Shown here in pieces: positions 10,990-21,545 of a stretch of DNA of 64,000 nt (position 1 is its first letter; each line of letters opens with the position of its first letter). A model generated the notes under the pieces. The model did not search any database. It saw only the letters and a list, made by a program, of their open reading frames with translations, and was not told the origin of the DNA. The position numbers and the translations under genes are program-made. Origin of the DNA: Paraspadella gotoi (taxonomy: Eukaryota > Chaetognatha); assembly GCA_051294375.1 (NCBI GenBank), contig CM119269.1, positions 3,266,026-3,330,025 of the forward strand, read 5' to 3'.

Positions 10990-12480
10990 AATCTATCATA
11001 CGCTTTGTATAGAGTTGTGAGCCTACTAAGAATAGCAATTAAAAGCTTCGCGCCATCTACTTTAGTAAATCTTAAATAATATTTTGTTCTTTAATCTAAT
11101 TTTTATGGTCTCGACACCCCTCAACTTTTTTCGACTGTTGAGCGCATAACGTTAATTCCCCTGCTTTGCAGTGTCGGTTGTCATTTCAGCATGTCTCGCT
11201 GACATTCCCTAAATATTTTTAAACACGAACTCGTTTGCCGTGAAAGTAGATGTACTACATTCTGAAACCCTCATTTCGGTTAACATACGATTTCTAGTTC
11301 CAAACCCAAGCTAACACAGAGCGATTCTTAAACGTTTAATAACTGTAGAGATTATTCCGTAAAGGTTTTTGGAAAAGCTATAATAAGTCTTTTTTCTCAG
11401 TGTAACAGAGGCGCCCCGGTTACGTATGCTCCGTAATGTTAGACTTTAAATTTCATTGTTTACTTGGAAAAAAAGACCAATTACCTTCTTTAGTCTAATT
11501 TTCACGCAAAGAGCTGCCTTGTTAGAGAAAATTTGTCAAGCAAAAAAAACCCCAAAAAAAAAGACTCTCAAGTCGAGGGAAATGTAATCTTCTATCCAGT
11601 TTGTAATTAAAATAAAATATCGTTTGATGTTATCTATCTACGATGTTTTTTTTTTTAAACTTTAATCTTGATTACCAAACGCGAATTATCGTATTTATTC
11701 TGCATACTATCGAAGTGTTTGTAAATATATATGTTATTAATATTAGAAAAGCTTTGTTGTTCACATTATATTTACTTACTACAACTTTATAAGTAAATAA
11801 AAGAAGATTAGGAAGTACTGTTTTCACAATCGATGACAAATAAGAACGACAGTGTTATCAAAGAAATGATTGAGCTTAAATCCTAATTCACGTTTGCTTA
11901 CACTTCAACAGTCGATTAATACGATTTTCATTTTAAAAACGCTATTTTTTTCTTTAACACGTATTCGCTATGACACATTGATAAAGAATAAATATTTTAG
12001 CAATTTCTAGAAAAATAAATAAACTACGATATTCTCATAGAAATAATGTTCTTGCAGAGGAGAAACCAAAATTAAGTGCGCTCATTTTAATTTGTTTATA
12101 TTTAAAATATGAATAAAAATAGAAAAATGTCGTTTTGGGTTTCTTCCTCATCCGACTTTCCTTTCGGATTCCTTTAAGGGAGAGTATCGTTATCTTTGAG
12201 CAAGATTCTCACATTAGCTTGTTTCAAACAAAACTCGCTGAAAAAAATTTTGTCCTGACGAAAAAAAAGAAAAGCGCAATTGACAGGAGCAAATGAACCG
12301 ACCCCTTAAATAGTCAATTTAAAAGAAAAAAAATTCGATAGAATTTTCCCCATTCATCGCATTGCTTCTTCTTGAGACCCAAATTTTCTTGCAGATTCTT
12401 GGAGGGCGAGACTTTCTGAATCGGAAATCTGCCATTTCCGTGGAGAAAATACAGATAGAGCAGTGCGCTTGCGCTTGCGC
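10990..12480. other. AT-rich conserved-in-copies segment, no gene recognised
   Basis: Present in all three copies (about 28,410-29,890 and 41,360-42,770 in the others). No frame is kept across copies. It lies 3' of the 58-codon terminal exon and may hold its 3' untranslated region and polyadenylation signal, but no single site can be chosen. Confidence 0.4.
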
Positions 12481-12487
12481 GCGACAC

Positions 12488-12664
12488 TCATTTGTCGACT
12501 ACTTCTTTTCGAGAAAGAGAAAATGTTTCCGAAGCCGTTGACAGTTGAGAGCGTTCATTAAAAGGGCCGCTCTTCAGTTGACGAAGGCAGAGTTCCACCG
12601 CCGACAAAGAGCCCCTCAGCATGAAGATGGCCTCGTCAGTCAGTCGACGAGCCTCTCCGGTCAT
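12488..12664 (-). CDS. Terminal exon (58 codons plus stop) of an unnamed coiled-coil-like gene, copy 1
   Basis: A TTTTCAG acceptor precedes an exon open for 58 codons to a TGA, starting MTGEARRLTDEAIFML and ending SRKEVVDK. The composition is that of an amphipathic helical protein (Glu, Arg, Leu, Ser). The exon begins in phase 0, matching the donor of the upstream exon, which ends EIERDQ just before GTGAGG in copies 2 and 3. The same exon is in copies 2 (28,221-28,399) and 3 (41,174-41,350), broken there by one-base indels. I do not recognise the family; the helical, charged character suggests a structural or coiled-coil protein. Confidence 0.65.
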   Translation of the reverse strand: MTGEARRLTDEAIFMLRGSLSAVELCLRQLKSGPFNERSQLSTASETFSLSRKEVVDK

Positions 12665-12994
12665 CTGAAAAACAGATGTTGGGAAAAGGAAGATATATAA
12701 TATAAAACATTAAACATAAAATAAGGACTGCGAAAATGGACAATTGTCCAAACAGTCTCAACGATCTTGTTTTCATGGTCGATTAAATTTAAAAAGTTAT
12801 GTATACTTACAAAAAACTTCTTATATACAATATAATTTTCAAACCTATGGTCAATGGCTCAACGGCATCTTACTTGTTTTGTGTCCCAAGTATACTAGGA
12901 CTATGGACCGTTAAATATGTTAAACTCTCGTCTAAAATGGCTCCATCCTTTTCTCAACAGTGTATTTCCTCCCTTTTCACATGACTCGTCCTCC

Positions 12995-13700
12995 CTGGGC
13001 TCTCTCAATCTCCAGTCCGCGCATACACTCTCCTTTCTATGGTTCTTCTGATTCAGTAGATTCGTTATATTGCTGGGGATCTTTAAACGCTCGCTTGCCA
13101 TTCTACCGCCGCTTGCCGCCTCTCATGCTGCCTGCCGCCTCCGTTTCGCTCTGCTGCCTCCAGCCGTCCGCCGCCCCCGACCTGTTTCGTTTTCTCCGCT
13201 GGCCGTCAGTTCGTTCAATGTGTGGTCGAAGAAGATCCGTGAGCAAGTTGCGCTTTCCCCTCGAGCGGATTTCGTCGGTCGTCCGATTGGCGTCGCGGGT
13301 CGGTCGATCTCTCCACGGAGCGTCGGCAATTACGCCAAAATGTACCCGCATAATAGAGTCGTCGATGTCGTCCGCTTGGCTGGGCGTCGTTCGCCTAGCT
13401 ACCTCTCTTTCCTCAGCCTCATCGTTTCTCTCTTCCTCTCTTTCCTCCATTCTTTTCCCTTTTCTCTCTTCCTCCATCCGTATCGATCCTCATTTCCCTC
13501 TTCATTCTTCCTCTCTCTCTCCTCCCTCTCTCTCTCATCTCTCCTCCGATTCCGTCTCCTCCTCTTCCTCCCCCACTCTCTCTTTCGCCTTCCTCACCAT
13601 CTTCTCCGCCTCCGGCCTCCGATGAATCGCTTCCAACATCCTCCTCGTTCGCCTCCGCGTCCGAGGAAGCTTCCGCGAAGACTCCTCATCTCTCTTCTGG
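12995..13700 (-). CDS. Upstream coding region of the same unnamed gene, copy 1 (frame-broken)
   Basis: The minus strand carries a 124-codon frame (13,103-13,477) rich in Glu, Arg and Asp, containing DEIRSRGKRNLLTDLLRPH, a motif also found in copies 2 and 3. The exon end at 12,995 lacks the T of the donor seen in the other copies (CAGGGAGG against CAGGTGAGG). A run of Glu/Arg upstream derives partly from GA-rich DNA and may be less reliable. The predicted protein is strongly charged and helical. Exact exon start and frame cannot be fixed because all three copies carry indels. Confidence 0.5.
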
Positions 13701-14035
13701 GGAAGATTCCGCAGTTGCTCCTCAGAAATTCCAACAGAGTCGGAGGAGGATCGTCGAGGGCGTTTTAGAGGGGGAGAGATCGGAGACTCGTCACCGAATC
13801 GAGAGAGAAAAGCGGAGGCCCGAGGAAGCGATTTCGACAGCAGCTCCGTCGAAGCCGACTGCGGCGCGCTTCAGGCACCGACTCCCGCCGCGGCGCCACT
13901 TCGATCGCGCCCACGTACGGGCCGATAACCGACGCCGGAAAGGACGAACGAGGAAGAGCAGATGAGCGAGGAAAGAGAAGAGGAAGAATTGTTTAGAGAT
14001 CTAGGGAGGAAAGAAGTTGAGATTTTTTGAGATTT
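13701..14035 (-). CDS. Possible 5' coding part of the unnamed gene, copy 1
   Basis: On the minus strand a CCTCCCTAG acceptor near 14,000 is followed by GC-rich sequence with long open stretches in more than one frame. The most gene-like reading, with EEQLRNLPREDEE near 13,700, agrees in part with EFLEEQLRNLPRE in copies 2 and 3. Indels prevent a single continuous frame. It may be coding or 5' leader. Confidence 0.3.
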
Positions 14036-14284
14036 TTTCCACATTTTCTTCGGCGGTTTCGTGTATGCGTTTTGTTTTTTGTTTCGGCGTTTAACTATTT
14101 ACTTATCTGTAGTTTTCTCGTTTTTCTTTTTTGTCCATGCGTTCGTAATCGAAAACAAGAGATTCGGTTTGGGTGTGATGACCTTGGAAAATTGACTTCG
14201 TAGGCAGAAGTCGAGTTTTTATTTTTTTTTAATAGATTTTAGAGATTTTAAAGTTTCTGTATTGCCTTAGGTCAATAAAAGTGA

Positions 14285-14572
14285 TTGTTGGCAATTGAGT
14301 TTTTGTCCTCTCGTCTATCTCTGTCTGTGCCGTCTCGTGTCTTCGTCGAACGGTCAACAGACGAAATGAGTTTATTTTCTGGTCGACGGATGAAGCGCGC
14401 CGATTTTTATTGTAAACGCGGAAACAAAACCAAAGTGTGCGCTGAACGACGACAGCGTTCCAAATTTGGACCGGACAGCAGACGTTACGGTGAACCAGGT
14501 TGCGGTCCGCTCCGAGCCCGTCACAATGAAGTGAGACGGAAAAAACCGGGAGTTAAAGAAGGAAAAGTTTAA
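14285..14572 (+). CDS. Open frame antisense to the unnamed gene, weak
   Basis: A 95-codon plus-strand frame, basic, with several Cys residues. The corresponding stretch of copies 2 and 3 is conserved at DNA level but the frame is broken in both. It lies between the proposed promoter and coding exons of the opposite-strand gene, so it is more likely leader or intron sequence of that gene. Confidence 0.15.
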   Translation: MLAIEFLSSRLSLSVPSRVFVERSTDEMSLFSGRRMKRADFYCKRGNKTKVCAERRQRSKFGPDSRRYGEPGCGPLRARHNEVRRKKPGVKEGKV

Positions 14573-15031
14573 AGTATTTTTGTCCGTATGTTGTCTGTTC
14601 GTAAGTTTTGAAACGCCGTGGATTCGTCTAGCGAAAGATAGAAAAGAAAAAACGCGCCAGATTAAATGTTTTTATTTTATTTTTTTTGCTGTTCGCCAAT
14701 CCAGACGTGAAACTGGAAGGCGTATTGCAGGACTGAGTTTACATTCGTGAAAATCTGTAAGAGCGTGTGGTTTAATTTTCAACCTGCGATGTTTTGTCTT
14801 TTGATAATTTGACGGTTTTTTTTAAACATGAATTTATTATGTTTTATTTGATTTGAATATCGTCGTATCGTTGCGATATTTTTTCGCGTTTAGTTTATTT
14901 TTTATAAAAAACTTGGCAAGTAGACAGAGCTTGAAACGGAGTGCAAAAAATTGAATTGCCGTTTTCAAATACTTTTTTTAAGTGGCAAGATTCTAGATAT
15001 TCCAGACTTTAAACTTAAGGGAGGCGCGGCT

Positions 15032-15098
15032 CTTTTATACCGCCGCGTGTCGTGGCCGTCGTCTTCGTCGTCGTCTTTCTCGTCGCATATTGACGTCA
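15032..15098 (-). promoter_or_regulatory. CRE plus TATA core promoter, copy 1
   Basis: Reading the minus strand: a perfect palindromic TGACGTCA (15,091-15,098), then TATAAAAG (15,032-15,039) about 52 bp downstream, followed by GC-rich sequence where transcription would start. Both elements are kept in copy 2 (25,773-25,840) and copy 3 (38,798-38,869) in the matching orientation. It points toward the coding exons at 14.0-12.5 kb and is the best promoter candidate for that gene. Binding by CREB/ATF-type factors is inferred from the motif only. Confidence 0.55.
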
Positions 15099-15132
15099 AC
15101 AAAAATGCCGACATCGGCGCCCATGGTGTCTC

Positions 15133-15134
15133 CG

Positions 15135-15165
<31 letters not shown>

Positions 15166-15223
15166 TTCTTTTCTTTCTTCTTCTTCTTCTCTTCTTTCTT
15201 CTTCTTCTTCTCCTTCTCCTCGT
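15133..15223. repeat. (TTC)n trinucleotide tract, copy 1
   Basis: Imperfect TTC repeat of about 90 bp, seen as GAA at about 25,650-25,742 (copy 2) and about 38,675-38,765 (copy 3). It lies just upstream of the CRE/TATA promoter. Confidence 0.85.
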
Positions 15224-15399
15224 CTTCAATACAGCCATGGCGACACCGTTCGGTCATCGTTGTGTCTTTCTCGTTGTACATTCCTTGTCTTGTGGGTCAT
15301 GCGTTTCTGTAATTGTTGTCATTCTTTGTTTTTTTTACAATATTGTAGAGTTGCTAATTAGATCAAAGGGTAAAGAAAACATGTTCGATTATTAATTTC

Positions 15400-16230
15400 T
15401 TCCGCCAGGTTTTTTTTGCGTTTTAACGGGGACCTGTCGTGTCTTTCGGAATGTTTTCTTATTCGTTTTAATCTCGAGAGGATCGAAAACTTGACTTCGT
15501 TGTGACAGTCAACTTGTCTAAAATCGTTGTCGACAATCAATCCTAATAATTTTCTTAAAATTGCTTTTTGACGTCAAACAATTAAGCGATTAAAATGAAA
15601 CTTTTTATAAAAGTGCATACATTTTTAAACATTTTTTAAAAAACTGAATTTTTTTAATTGTAAAAAAAAGAAGTTTTGATTTAATCCATATATTTTAAAG
15701 TTAAATCCTTTTTTCATAATATCTTATTAGTTTCTAAAAACCATTTCTTGACTCTGGAAATAAAGACGTCATGAAAGGGTGCCAAATTACCGAAAGATAA
15801 ATACGAAAATGACGAGGGCTTTCGTCTTAAGAAATGAATGAAATAATAATTTTAATCATGTCGTTTCAATGAGACGGTTTTGGTCATCGTTTTGTTTAAA
15901 CGTTCTTGCTATCTGTCTCCGATGTACATTTATACAATCTCAGTTAATAAATTTATATATCTAAAGAATTTGTCACTACGAAATTTTTAATTTTATGAGA
16001 CACGAAAGCCAAAGGAAAATTTTTTCAAACGAGCCAAAGATTGCAAATATTCTGATCACAATTTCTATATGACGAAAAACTCATAAACAATTAACAATAT
16101 AAAAAAATTCATCAACATCAGAAATAAGTTTTATTCAAACCAAACACCGGTCTGCACTGGTAGGCTGACTTCGTCCAGATAAGGCCAGCTCGTGTTGACG
16201 TAAACTCGCGTCCCTAATGTCATTTCCGTT
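15400..16230. other. AT-rich non-coding segment upstream of the CRE/TATA promoter
   Basis: No gene is seen. The segment is conserved in copies 2 and 3 (about 24,700-25,500 and 37,750-38,520). Confidence 0.4.
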
Positions 16231-16234
16231 TATC

Positions 16235-16500
16235 TGCGATGTCGTTATCGTCGTCGATCATCGTTGTCGTCATCGTCATTGTCATCGTCGTCGTCGTCGT
16301 CGTCGAGATCGTCGACGTCATCGTTCGTCGTCGATCTTTGACCTCGACTTGACTTGACAGGTCAGATGACAACGTTTCATGCCGTCCGATCCTCGTCATC
16401 GTTCGTTGTCATACGTCGTTGTCATCGTCGTCCTCATCGTCGTCGAGCAGGATTCCGCTATGTTTTTTCCCACGAAATCTCTTCCATCGCACGTGGCTCT
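16235..16500 (-). CDS. Possible Asp-rich exon over a GAC/TCG tract, copy 1
   Basis: On the minus strand a T-rich stretch and CAG at about 16,490 are followed by WKRFRGKK and then Asp-rich codons, broken in this copy. The tract itself is (TCG/TCA)n on the plus strand. Copy 3 (37,455-37,618) is open through it and ends in a complex, non-repetitive tail, which is the main reason for listing it as possibly coding. It may instead be a non-coding trinucleotide repeat. Confidence 0.25.
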
Positions 16501-17035
16501 GAAAAAAAAACCAAACTTTTGAGAAGATGGAAAATTAGATCGGATCTGTGTTGTGAACGTGATTCACGTTGACCGCGAGGATCACGCTTACGAGAAACTT
16601 CGACTTCCTCAATCATCCCCGCGTGAGAAACGCCTTTCAGATTTCACCTCTTGCCCAGATTACGAGGAAATCCCCAGCCGAGTTCGTAGTGCCGCGTCCG
16701 AGTCACTGAAGTCACTAGTCACGCCCCATCGATTTTCCTTTCTCCCCTATATTCTCGATCGATTAATTTTTTTTTTATCAGATTCCTCCGTTGAAATTCA
16801 CTCCTCAATAGAAAAGGTTCTTCTTTCTCCCAACGATTTAAATGTCCGCCATTACTTTTTATTTCACCCAACGATTTCCTCGCGACCAACAAATTTGTTT
16901 CTCTCCTCTTCCCGAATTCGCTGTAATTTATTTCCCATCCGCGATCAAATGTATTTCGACTTTTCCCTTCTTTTATTGGATCTCGCCAGAAACCTTTTAT
17001 TTGTATCAATCAATCAATCCATCAATTCAACAATT

Positions 17036-17106
17036 GAATAAATAAAAAAAAAAAAAATAAATAAATAAATAAAATAATAGATAAATAAATAAAATAAATA
17101 AAATAA

Positions 17107-17137
<31 letters not shown>

Positions 17138-17155
17138 AAAATAATAAAATAAAAT
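17036..17155. repeat. (AAAT)n tetranucleotide tract, copy 1
   Basis: Imperfect AAAT repeat, present as (TTTA)n at about 23,725-23,835 and 36,828-36,925 in the inverted copies. Confidence 0.9.
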
Positions 17156-17219
17156 TAACTGTATTATATCGTTCTGAGTTTAAAAAATTCCACCCTCTAT
17201 TAAAAATTCTCTAGTCCTA

Positions 17220-17345
17220 CCATTTCCCCCCCCCCTCACCCGGCCCCAGGCCCACCCCCGATACCCCTCAAAACCATCAATTTCAACCGCCCCCCACCCC
17301 CACCCCCACACCATCTTCCCTCCCCTCCACTCCAATTTCCCGCCC
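17220..17345. repeat. C-rich tract
   Basis: A C-rich strand with runs of 8-10 C and CCCCCAC motifs. The G-rich complement is at about 23,520-23,645 and 36,645-36,755. Several G-runs are close enough for a G-quadruplex to be possible on the G-rich strand. Confidence 0.7.
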
Positions 17346-17454
17346 GCCAAGATTCGCGAATGGCAAATGTAATAAAAATTTGGTGCAGGAATCGGAAGCC
17401 GCGCAAGAGAAAAAGTTCCGGCGTCTGATCGCCTCAGTCGATTTCCTGATTTTT

Positions 17455-17720
17455 AATCACTCGAGGGCGTCCGTGACATCGGTGAGAGTCCGGCGAGAGT
17501 CGTGAGAGTCCGGTGAGAGTCGCGTGAGAGACTCCGTGTGAGATCGGAGTCGGTAGAGAGTCCGTGACAGCTCGGGAGAGTCGGGAGAGATCGGTGAGAG
17601 TCGGTGGAGTCGGTGAGATCGGTGATGAGATCACGTGAGAGTCCGGTCGACGAAGTCGTGTGAGGCAGTCGCGTGAGAGTCGCTCTCGAGAGTCGGTGAG
17701 AGTCGTGTGACAGTGACTGC
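17455..17720. repeat. Decamer minisatellite, copy 1 (eroded)
   Basis: Imperfect array of GGTGAGAGTC, the complement of CGACTCTCAC units in copy 3 at 36,300-36,520, where the array is almost perfect. Unit spacing is irregular here because of insertions and deletions. Confidence 0.8.
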
Positions 17721-18087
17721 GTGTACGCTGCGTTAAAAGGCGTTGACGATGGTTCTACGCGGTGACTGCAATTAAATGGGGATTCGTTAGTAGTTTCGGG
17801 CGTTCGAACCGTCGTGAAAACTGCATAATCTTAATTACGAAATTTATGAACTATTCTGTAATTGGATCGATGGAACAAATATCTGGGATATTCGAGACAG
17901 GAGCCACTTACAAAATTTTACAAATAAACTACTCACTATATATATCGATATCCTGTCTGATTTCTCATCCAAATCTTTTTTTCCTTGATGAGTCAATTTC
18001 AGGTGACTCGACTCTTCGCCTCAGAGCAAAACTACTGCTATGCTCCACCCGCAGAGAATCTTCACTTAGCGTGTAACTCACCCATTA

Positions 18088-18545
18088 CTTCCTCCTCCTC
18101 GTACCTTCCTTCCCTTCCTTCCTTCCTTCCCTTCCTTCCTCCCTTCCTTCCCTTCCTTCCTTCCTTCCTTCTCTCCTGCTTCCCTTCCTTGCTTCCTCTC
18201 TTCCTTCGCCTTACTTTCTTCCTTCTTTTTCCTTTTCTCACGAAATTTCCTTTTCTTCTCTTCTATTCTCCTTTCCTTCTTATTCTTTTATTCTTTTCTT
18301 ATTCTATTCTCCTTCGATTCTCATTCTGCTCTTCTCCTCTCGTTCTTTCCTTTCTTTCTTTTCTTTTACTGATTGATTTCTTTTCTCGTCTCGTCTCGTC
18401 CTCTTTTCTTCTCTTCTCTTTTCTTTTCTTTTCTTTTCTTTCTTCTTTCTTTCTTTTCTTTTCTTTTCTTTCTTTTCTTATCTTGTTCTCCTTCTTCTTT
18501 TCTTCTCTCTCTTCTCTTTTCTTTTCGCTCTCGTTCTCCCATCTT
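18088..18545. repeat. Long polypyrimidine tract, (TTCC)n then (TTTTC)n, copy 1
   Basis: About 450 bp with very few purines on the plus strand, moving from TTCC-type to TTTTC-type units. Purine counterparts lie at about 22,320-22,760 and 35,520-35,965. Mirror-symmetric stretches could form triplex DNA. Long frames with Lys/Glu/Arg or Ser/Phe/Leu on either strand are by-products. Confidence 0.9.
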
Positions 18546-18559
18546 TCCCGCAACCTCTT

Positions 18560-19250
18560 TCTCCATCCCCATTCTCCACACCCGGAACCTCAACTGCGAC
18601 CACAAATCCGCCTCTCAGCGGTTAACTTCTCGCACTCCTGTCGCATAGTTTCGTGTCGCCGACGCCCGTAAAATCGGCCGGCGCATCTCCGCCACCGCCG
18701 CTTCAGCAGCTGCAGCGGAAGCCGAAGAAAGAAGTAGATCGGTCTTTAGGGTTAAAGAATTGTTGTTGTTCATTTCATATTTAACGTTTTTTTTTTAAAT
18801 GAAATATCCTGATTTCCTACTCTGGTAGCATTAGTTGTTTTTTTTCTTACCATTCACTATCGCGGGATCAATGCAATTGGGACACAATTAATTTCATCCC
18901 AATAATAACTCTCTTGCGTCCGACTGGTGATATGCGTTGTAATTTAACTATTATTAGACTAATGGTTAACTTTCGTGGTTCTACCTCGAACTCTAGAATT
19001 TCCATTCGCGACGCGATGACCAAAATTCGTTGAGGTGTGTGCGAGTCAGCGCGAATAAAGATGCTCACGTGGGATTGTGGTAAAGGAGTCAGAGAAAACG
19101 GAGACCGGAGAATCGGGCGTAGCGATTTGGTTGAGTTCTATAGGACCAGTGGAGGCTGCATACTATGCATAGGACGGTCGAGGGAGGATGAAAATTACAT
19201 CGAATAGGGTCGATATTGGGAGAGAAAAGCGATTCAGGCGAAGATGATTC
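18560..19250. other. Segment with a possible Ala-rich exon, otherwise non-coding
   Basis: Around 18,680-18,740 the plus strand reads ISATAASAAAAEAEE, and copy 3 (minus strand, about 35,370-35,440) reads a matching SATAASAAAAEAEE. Surrounding frames are not conserved across copies, so this is only a hint of coding. Confidence 0.2.
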
Positions 19251-19309
19251 TGTTTACTCGTTTCGTCGATCTCTGCATTGAAAACGAAATTTGGAAAAGT
19301 CGGGAAGGA

Positions 19310-19334
19310 AAGGAAAAGGGAGGGGAGGAAGAGA

Positions 19335-19377
<43 letters not shown>

Positions 19378-19378
19378 C

Positions 19379-19410
<32 letters not shown>

Positions 19411-19412
19411 CC
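19310..19412. repeat. (GA)n microsatellite, copy 1
   Basis: Imperfect GA repeat. The inverted counterparts are (CT)n at about 21,461-21,545 and 34,719-34,792, with different lengths in each copy. Confidence 0.9.
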
Positions 19413-19973
19413 CCAGAAAAGGGGAAGGGAAAGGCGGGGAAAAGAGAATCCGCGACGGACGAAAACTGCGAAAGGAAAAAAAGTTGGGAAGAGGAAAATG
19501 CGTGCATTCGATTTCCAGAGTCGATTCTCCCGGACACGATACCGGTTGGCCAGACGAGTTTCAACCTTTTCTCTTATTATTCTGTTTCGTTTTGTTTTAA
19601 ATCTTTACATAACTATAAAAAGATTATCGTCGGACTTGCATGGTAGAATTTTTGATAAAAAACTAATTTAAAAAAAAAACAAACAATACATTAAAAATAC
19701 GTTGCATAGAAAATAAAGAAGAAAAAAAAAACCAACTGGGCGTTTTGAAACGACTTTAAAAGTATATAACCGGTACAGTGGGAGGTTTTCATTCCTCGAT
19801 TAAACCTCCCACGAGATAAAATTCGTGACGGTAAAAACAGTTTTTAACGATCTCACACCGAACGAAAAAAAATAATACAAAAGCCGAAAAAGTCGCTTCG
19901 AATCACATTTCAACCATCGTGTCACTCAGTTTTTTTTTCGAAGTTGACACCGGAAAAATGTTGTTTTATTTGG

Positions 19974-19998
19974 NNNNNNNNNNNNNNNNNNNNNNNNN
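19974..19998. other. Assembly gap, 25 N, between inverted copies 1 and 2
   Basis: The left flank is the reverse complement of 20,885 onward. The right flank starts TATAGATCGAGTAAG, which is also the first sequence of copy 3 at 33,263. The gap takes the place of the (GA)n/(CT)n region that copies 2 and 3 have at this point. Confidence 0.99.
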
Positions 19999-20358
19999 TA
20001 TAGATCGAGTAAGAAAGCGGCGGAATTCTAGAAGAAGAACGCGATATTTTTAGAATTTACATCGGAAAATCGTTATTTGTCGGCGACTTGGAAATGATGC
20101 TTGTTATATTAAATTTATTGTTTTTTTATTAATCATTTGTGTTTAGTATATTTTATTGGTTATTTGTTGTGATACGTGAACGAAGAATACAATGTGAAAA
20201 AAGAAGAGAGTCAAAAAAATTCTCAATTAAAGGTTTCACACAGTACGAATTTTAAAAATTGGAGATTTTATTATTTGTGTCGTTTTGGAGAAAAAAAAAT
20301 TCAAGTAGTAAAGGAAAAAATGCATTTCGAATTGACGGCAATTAACAACGAAAGGTCG

Positions 20359-20359
<1 letters not shown>

Positions 20360-20397
<38 letters not shown>

Positions 20398-20401
20398 TCT
20401 G

Positions 20402-20436
<35 letters not shown>

Positions 20437-20570
20437 TTCTCTCTCTCTTTTTTGCTTTATCTCTTCTTTCTCTCTCTCTTCCTCTCTCTCTCTCTCTTCT
20501 CTCTTCTCTCTCCATCTCTCTCTCTCTCTATCTCTCTCTCGTCTCTCTCTCTCTCTCTCCTCTCCCTACC
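20360..20570. repeat. (CT)n tract, left arm of CT/GA inverted pair, copy 2
   Basis: Imperfect CT dinucleotide tract followed after about 190 bp by a (GA)n tract at 20,762-20,879. The two arms are complementary and could pair as a hairpin. The same pair is in copy 3. Confidence 0.9.
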
Positions 20571-20761
20571 CGCGGCACATCTTGGCATCTTGATCGATCT
20601 CAAGAGACACAAAACAATCTTTCCGACGAGAAAATAAAAAAAACGCAAACAAAAAAATCACAGTATCGGGATTGTGATAAAGAATCGAAAGAACTAACAA
20701 AGTCAGTCGGAGATCCGAACAGACCGAAAAAAAACAAAAAGTTAGGTGTGATAAAGAATAA

Positions 20762-20818
20762 CGAGAGAGAGAGAGAGGAGAGAGAGAAGAGAGAGAGAAG
20801 AGAGAGAGAGAGAGGAGT

Positions 20819-20878
<60 letters not shown>

Positions 20879-20879
20879 A
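20762..20879. repeat. (GA)n tract, right arm of CT/GA inverted pair, copy 2
   Basis: Complementary in kind to the CT tract at 20,360-20,570. Copy 1 breaks off into N at the edge of this tract. Confidence 0.9.
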
Positions 20880-21460
20880 AATCTAAATAAAACAACATTT
20901 TTTCCGGTGTCCAACTTCGAAAAAAAAACTGAGTGTGACACGATGGTTGAAATGTGATTGCGAAGCGACTTTTTCGGCTTTTGTATTATTTTTTTTTCGT
21001 TGGTGTGAGATCGTTAAAAACTGTTTTTTAACCGTCAGCGAATATTTATCTCGTGGAGGTTTAATCGAGGAATGAAACCTCCACTGTACCGGTTATATAC
21101 TTTTAAAGTCGCTTTTCAAAACGCCCAGTTGGTTTTTTTTTTTTTCTTTATTTTCTATGCAACGTATTTTTAATAGTATTGTTTGTTTTTTTTAAATTAG
21201 TTTTTTATCAAAAATTCTAATAATGCAAGTCGGGCGACGATAATCTTTTTTATAGTTATGTAAAGATTTAAAACAAAACGAAACAGAATAAAAAGAGAAA
21301 AGGTTGAAACTCGTCTGGCCAACCGGTATCGTGTCGCGGGAGAATCGACTTGGAAATCGAATGCACGCATTTTCTCTTTTCCCAAGCTTTTTTTCCTTTC
21401 GCAGCTTTTCGTCCGTCGCGGATTCTCTTTCCCCGCCTTCTCCCTTCCCCTTTTGCTCTT

Positions 21461-21462
21461 CG

Positions 21463-21494
<32 letters not shown>

Positions 21495-21502
21495 TGCTCT
21501 CT

Positions 21503-21533
<31 letters not shown>

Positions 21534-21545
21534 TCTTTCCTCCCC
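21461..21545. repeat. (CT)n microsatellite, copy 2
   Basis: Counterpart of the (GA)n at 19,310-19,412 in copy 1. Confidence 0.85.

Larger units (their letters stand above)
10965..19973 (+). repeat. 10-kb repeat, copy 1
   Basis: This segment is the reverse complement of about 20,880-29,917 (copy 2) and of about 34,165-42,797 (copy 3). Landmarks pair along the length: GTTGCCAATGCGGAATTC at 10,970 with its complement near 29,900 and 42,785; the terminal coding exon at 12,488; the TATA/CRE promoter at 15,032; the decamer array at 17,460; the pyrimidine tract at 18,090; GTACCGGTTATATAC-type sequence at 19,765. Differences are mostly single-base gains and losses. It ends at a 25-N gap exactly where the other copies enter a (GA)n tract. 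Confidence 0.9.

Noticed and set aside
17985-18671. 228-codon Ser/Phe/Leu-rich open frame resembling a membrane protein
   Set aside because: It is the pyrimidine tract read as TTC, TCC and CTT codons; it is not conserved in frame across the copies.
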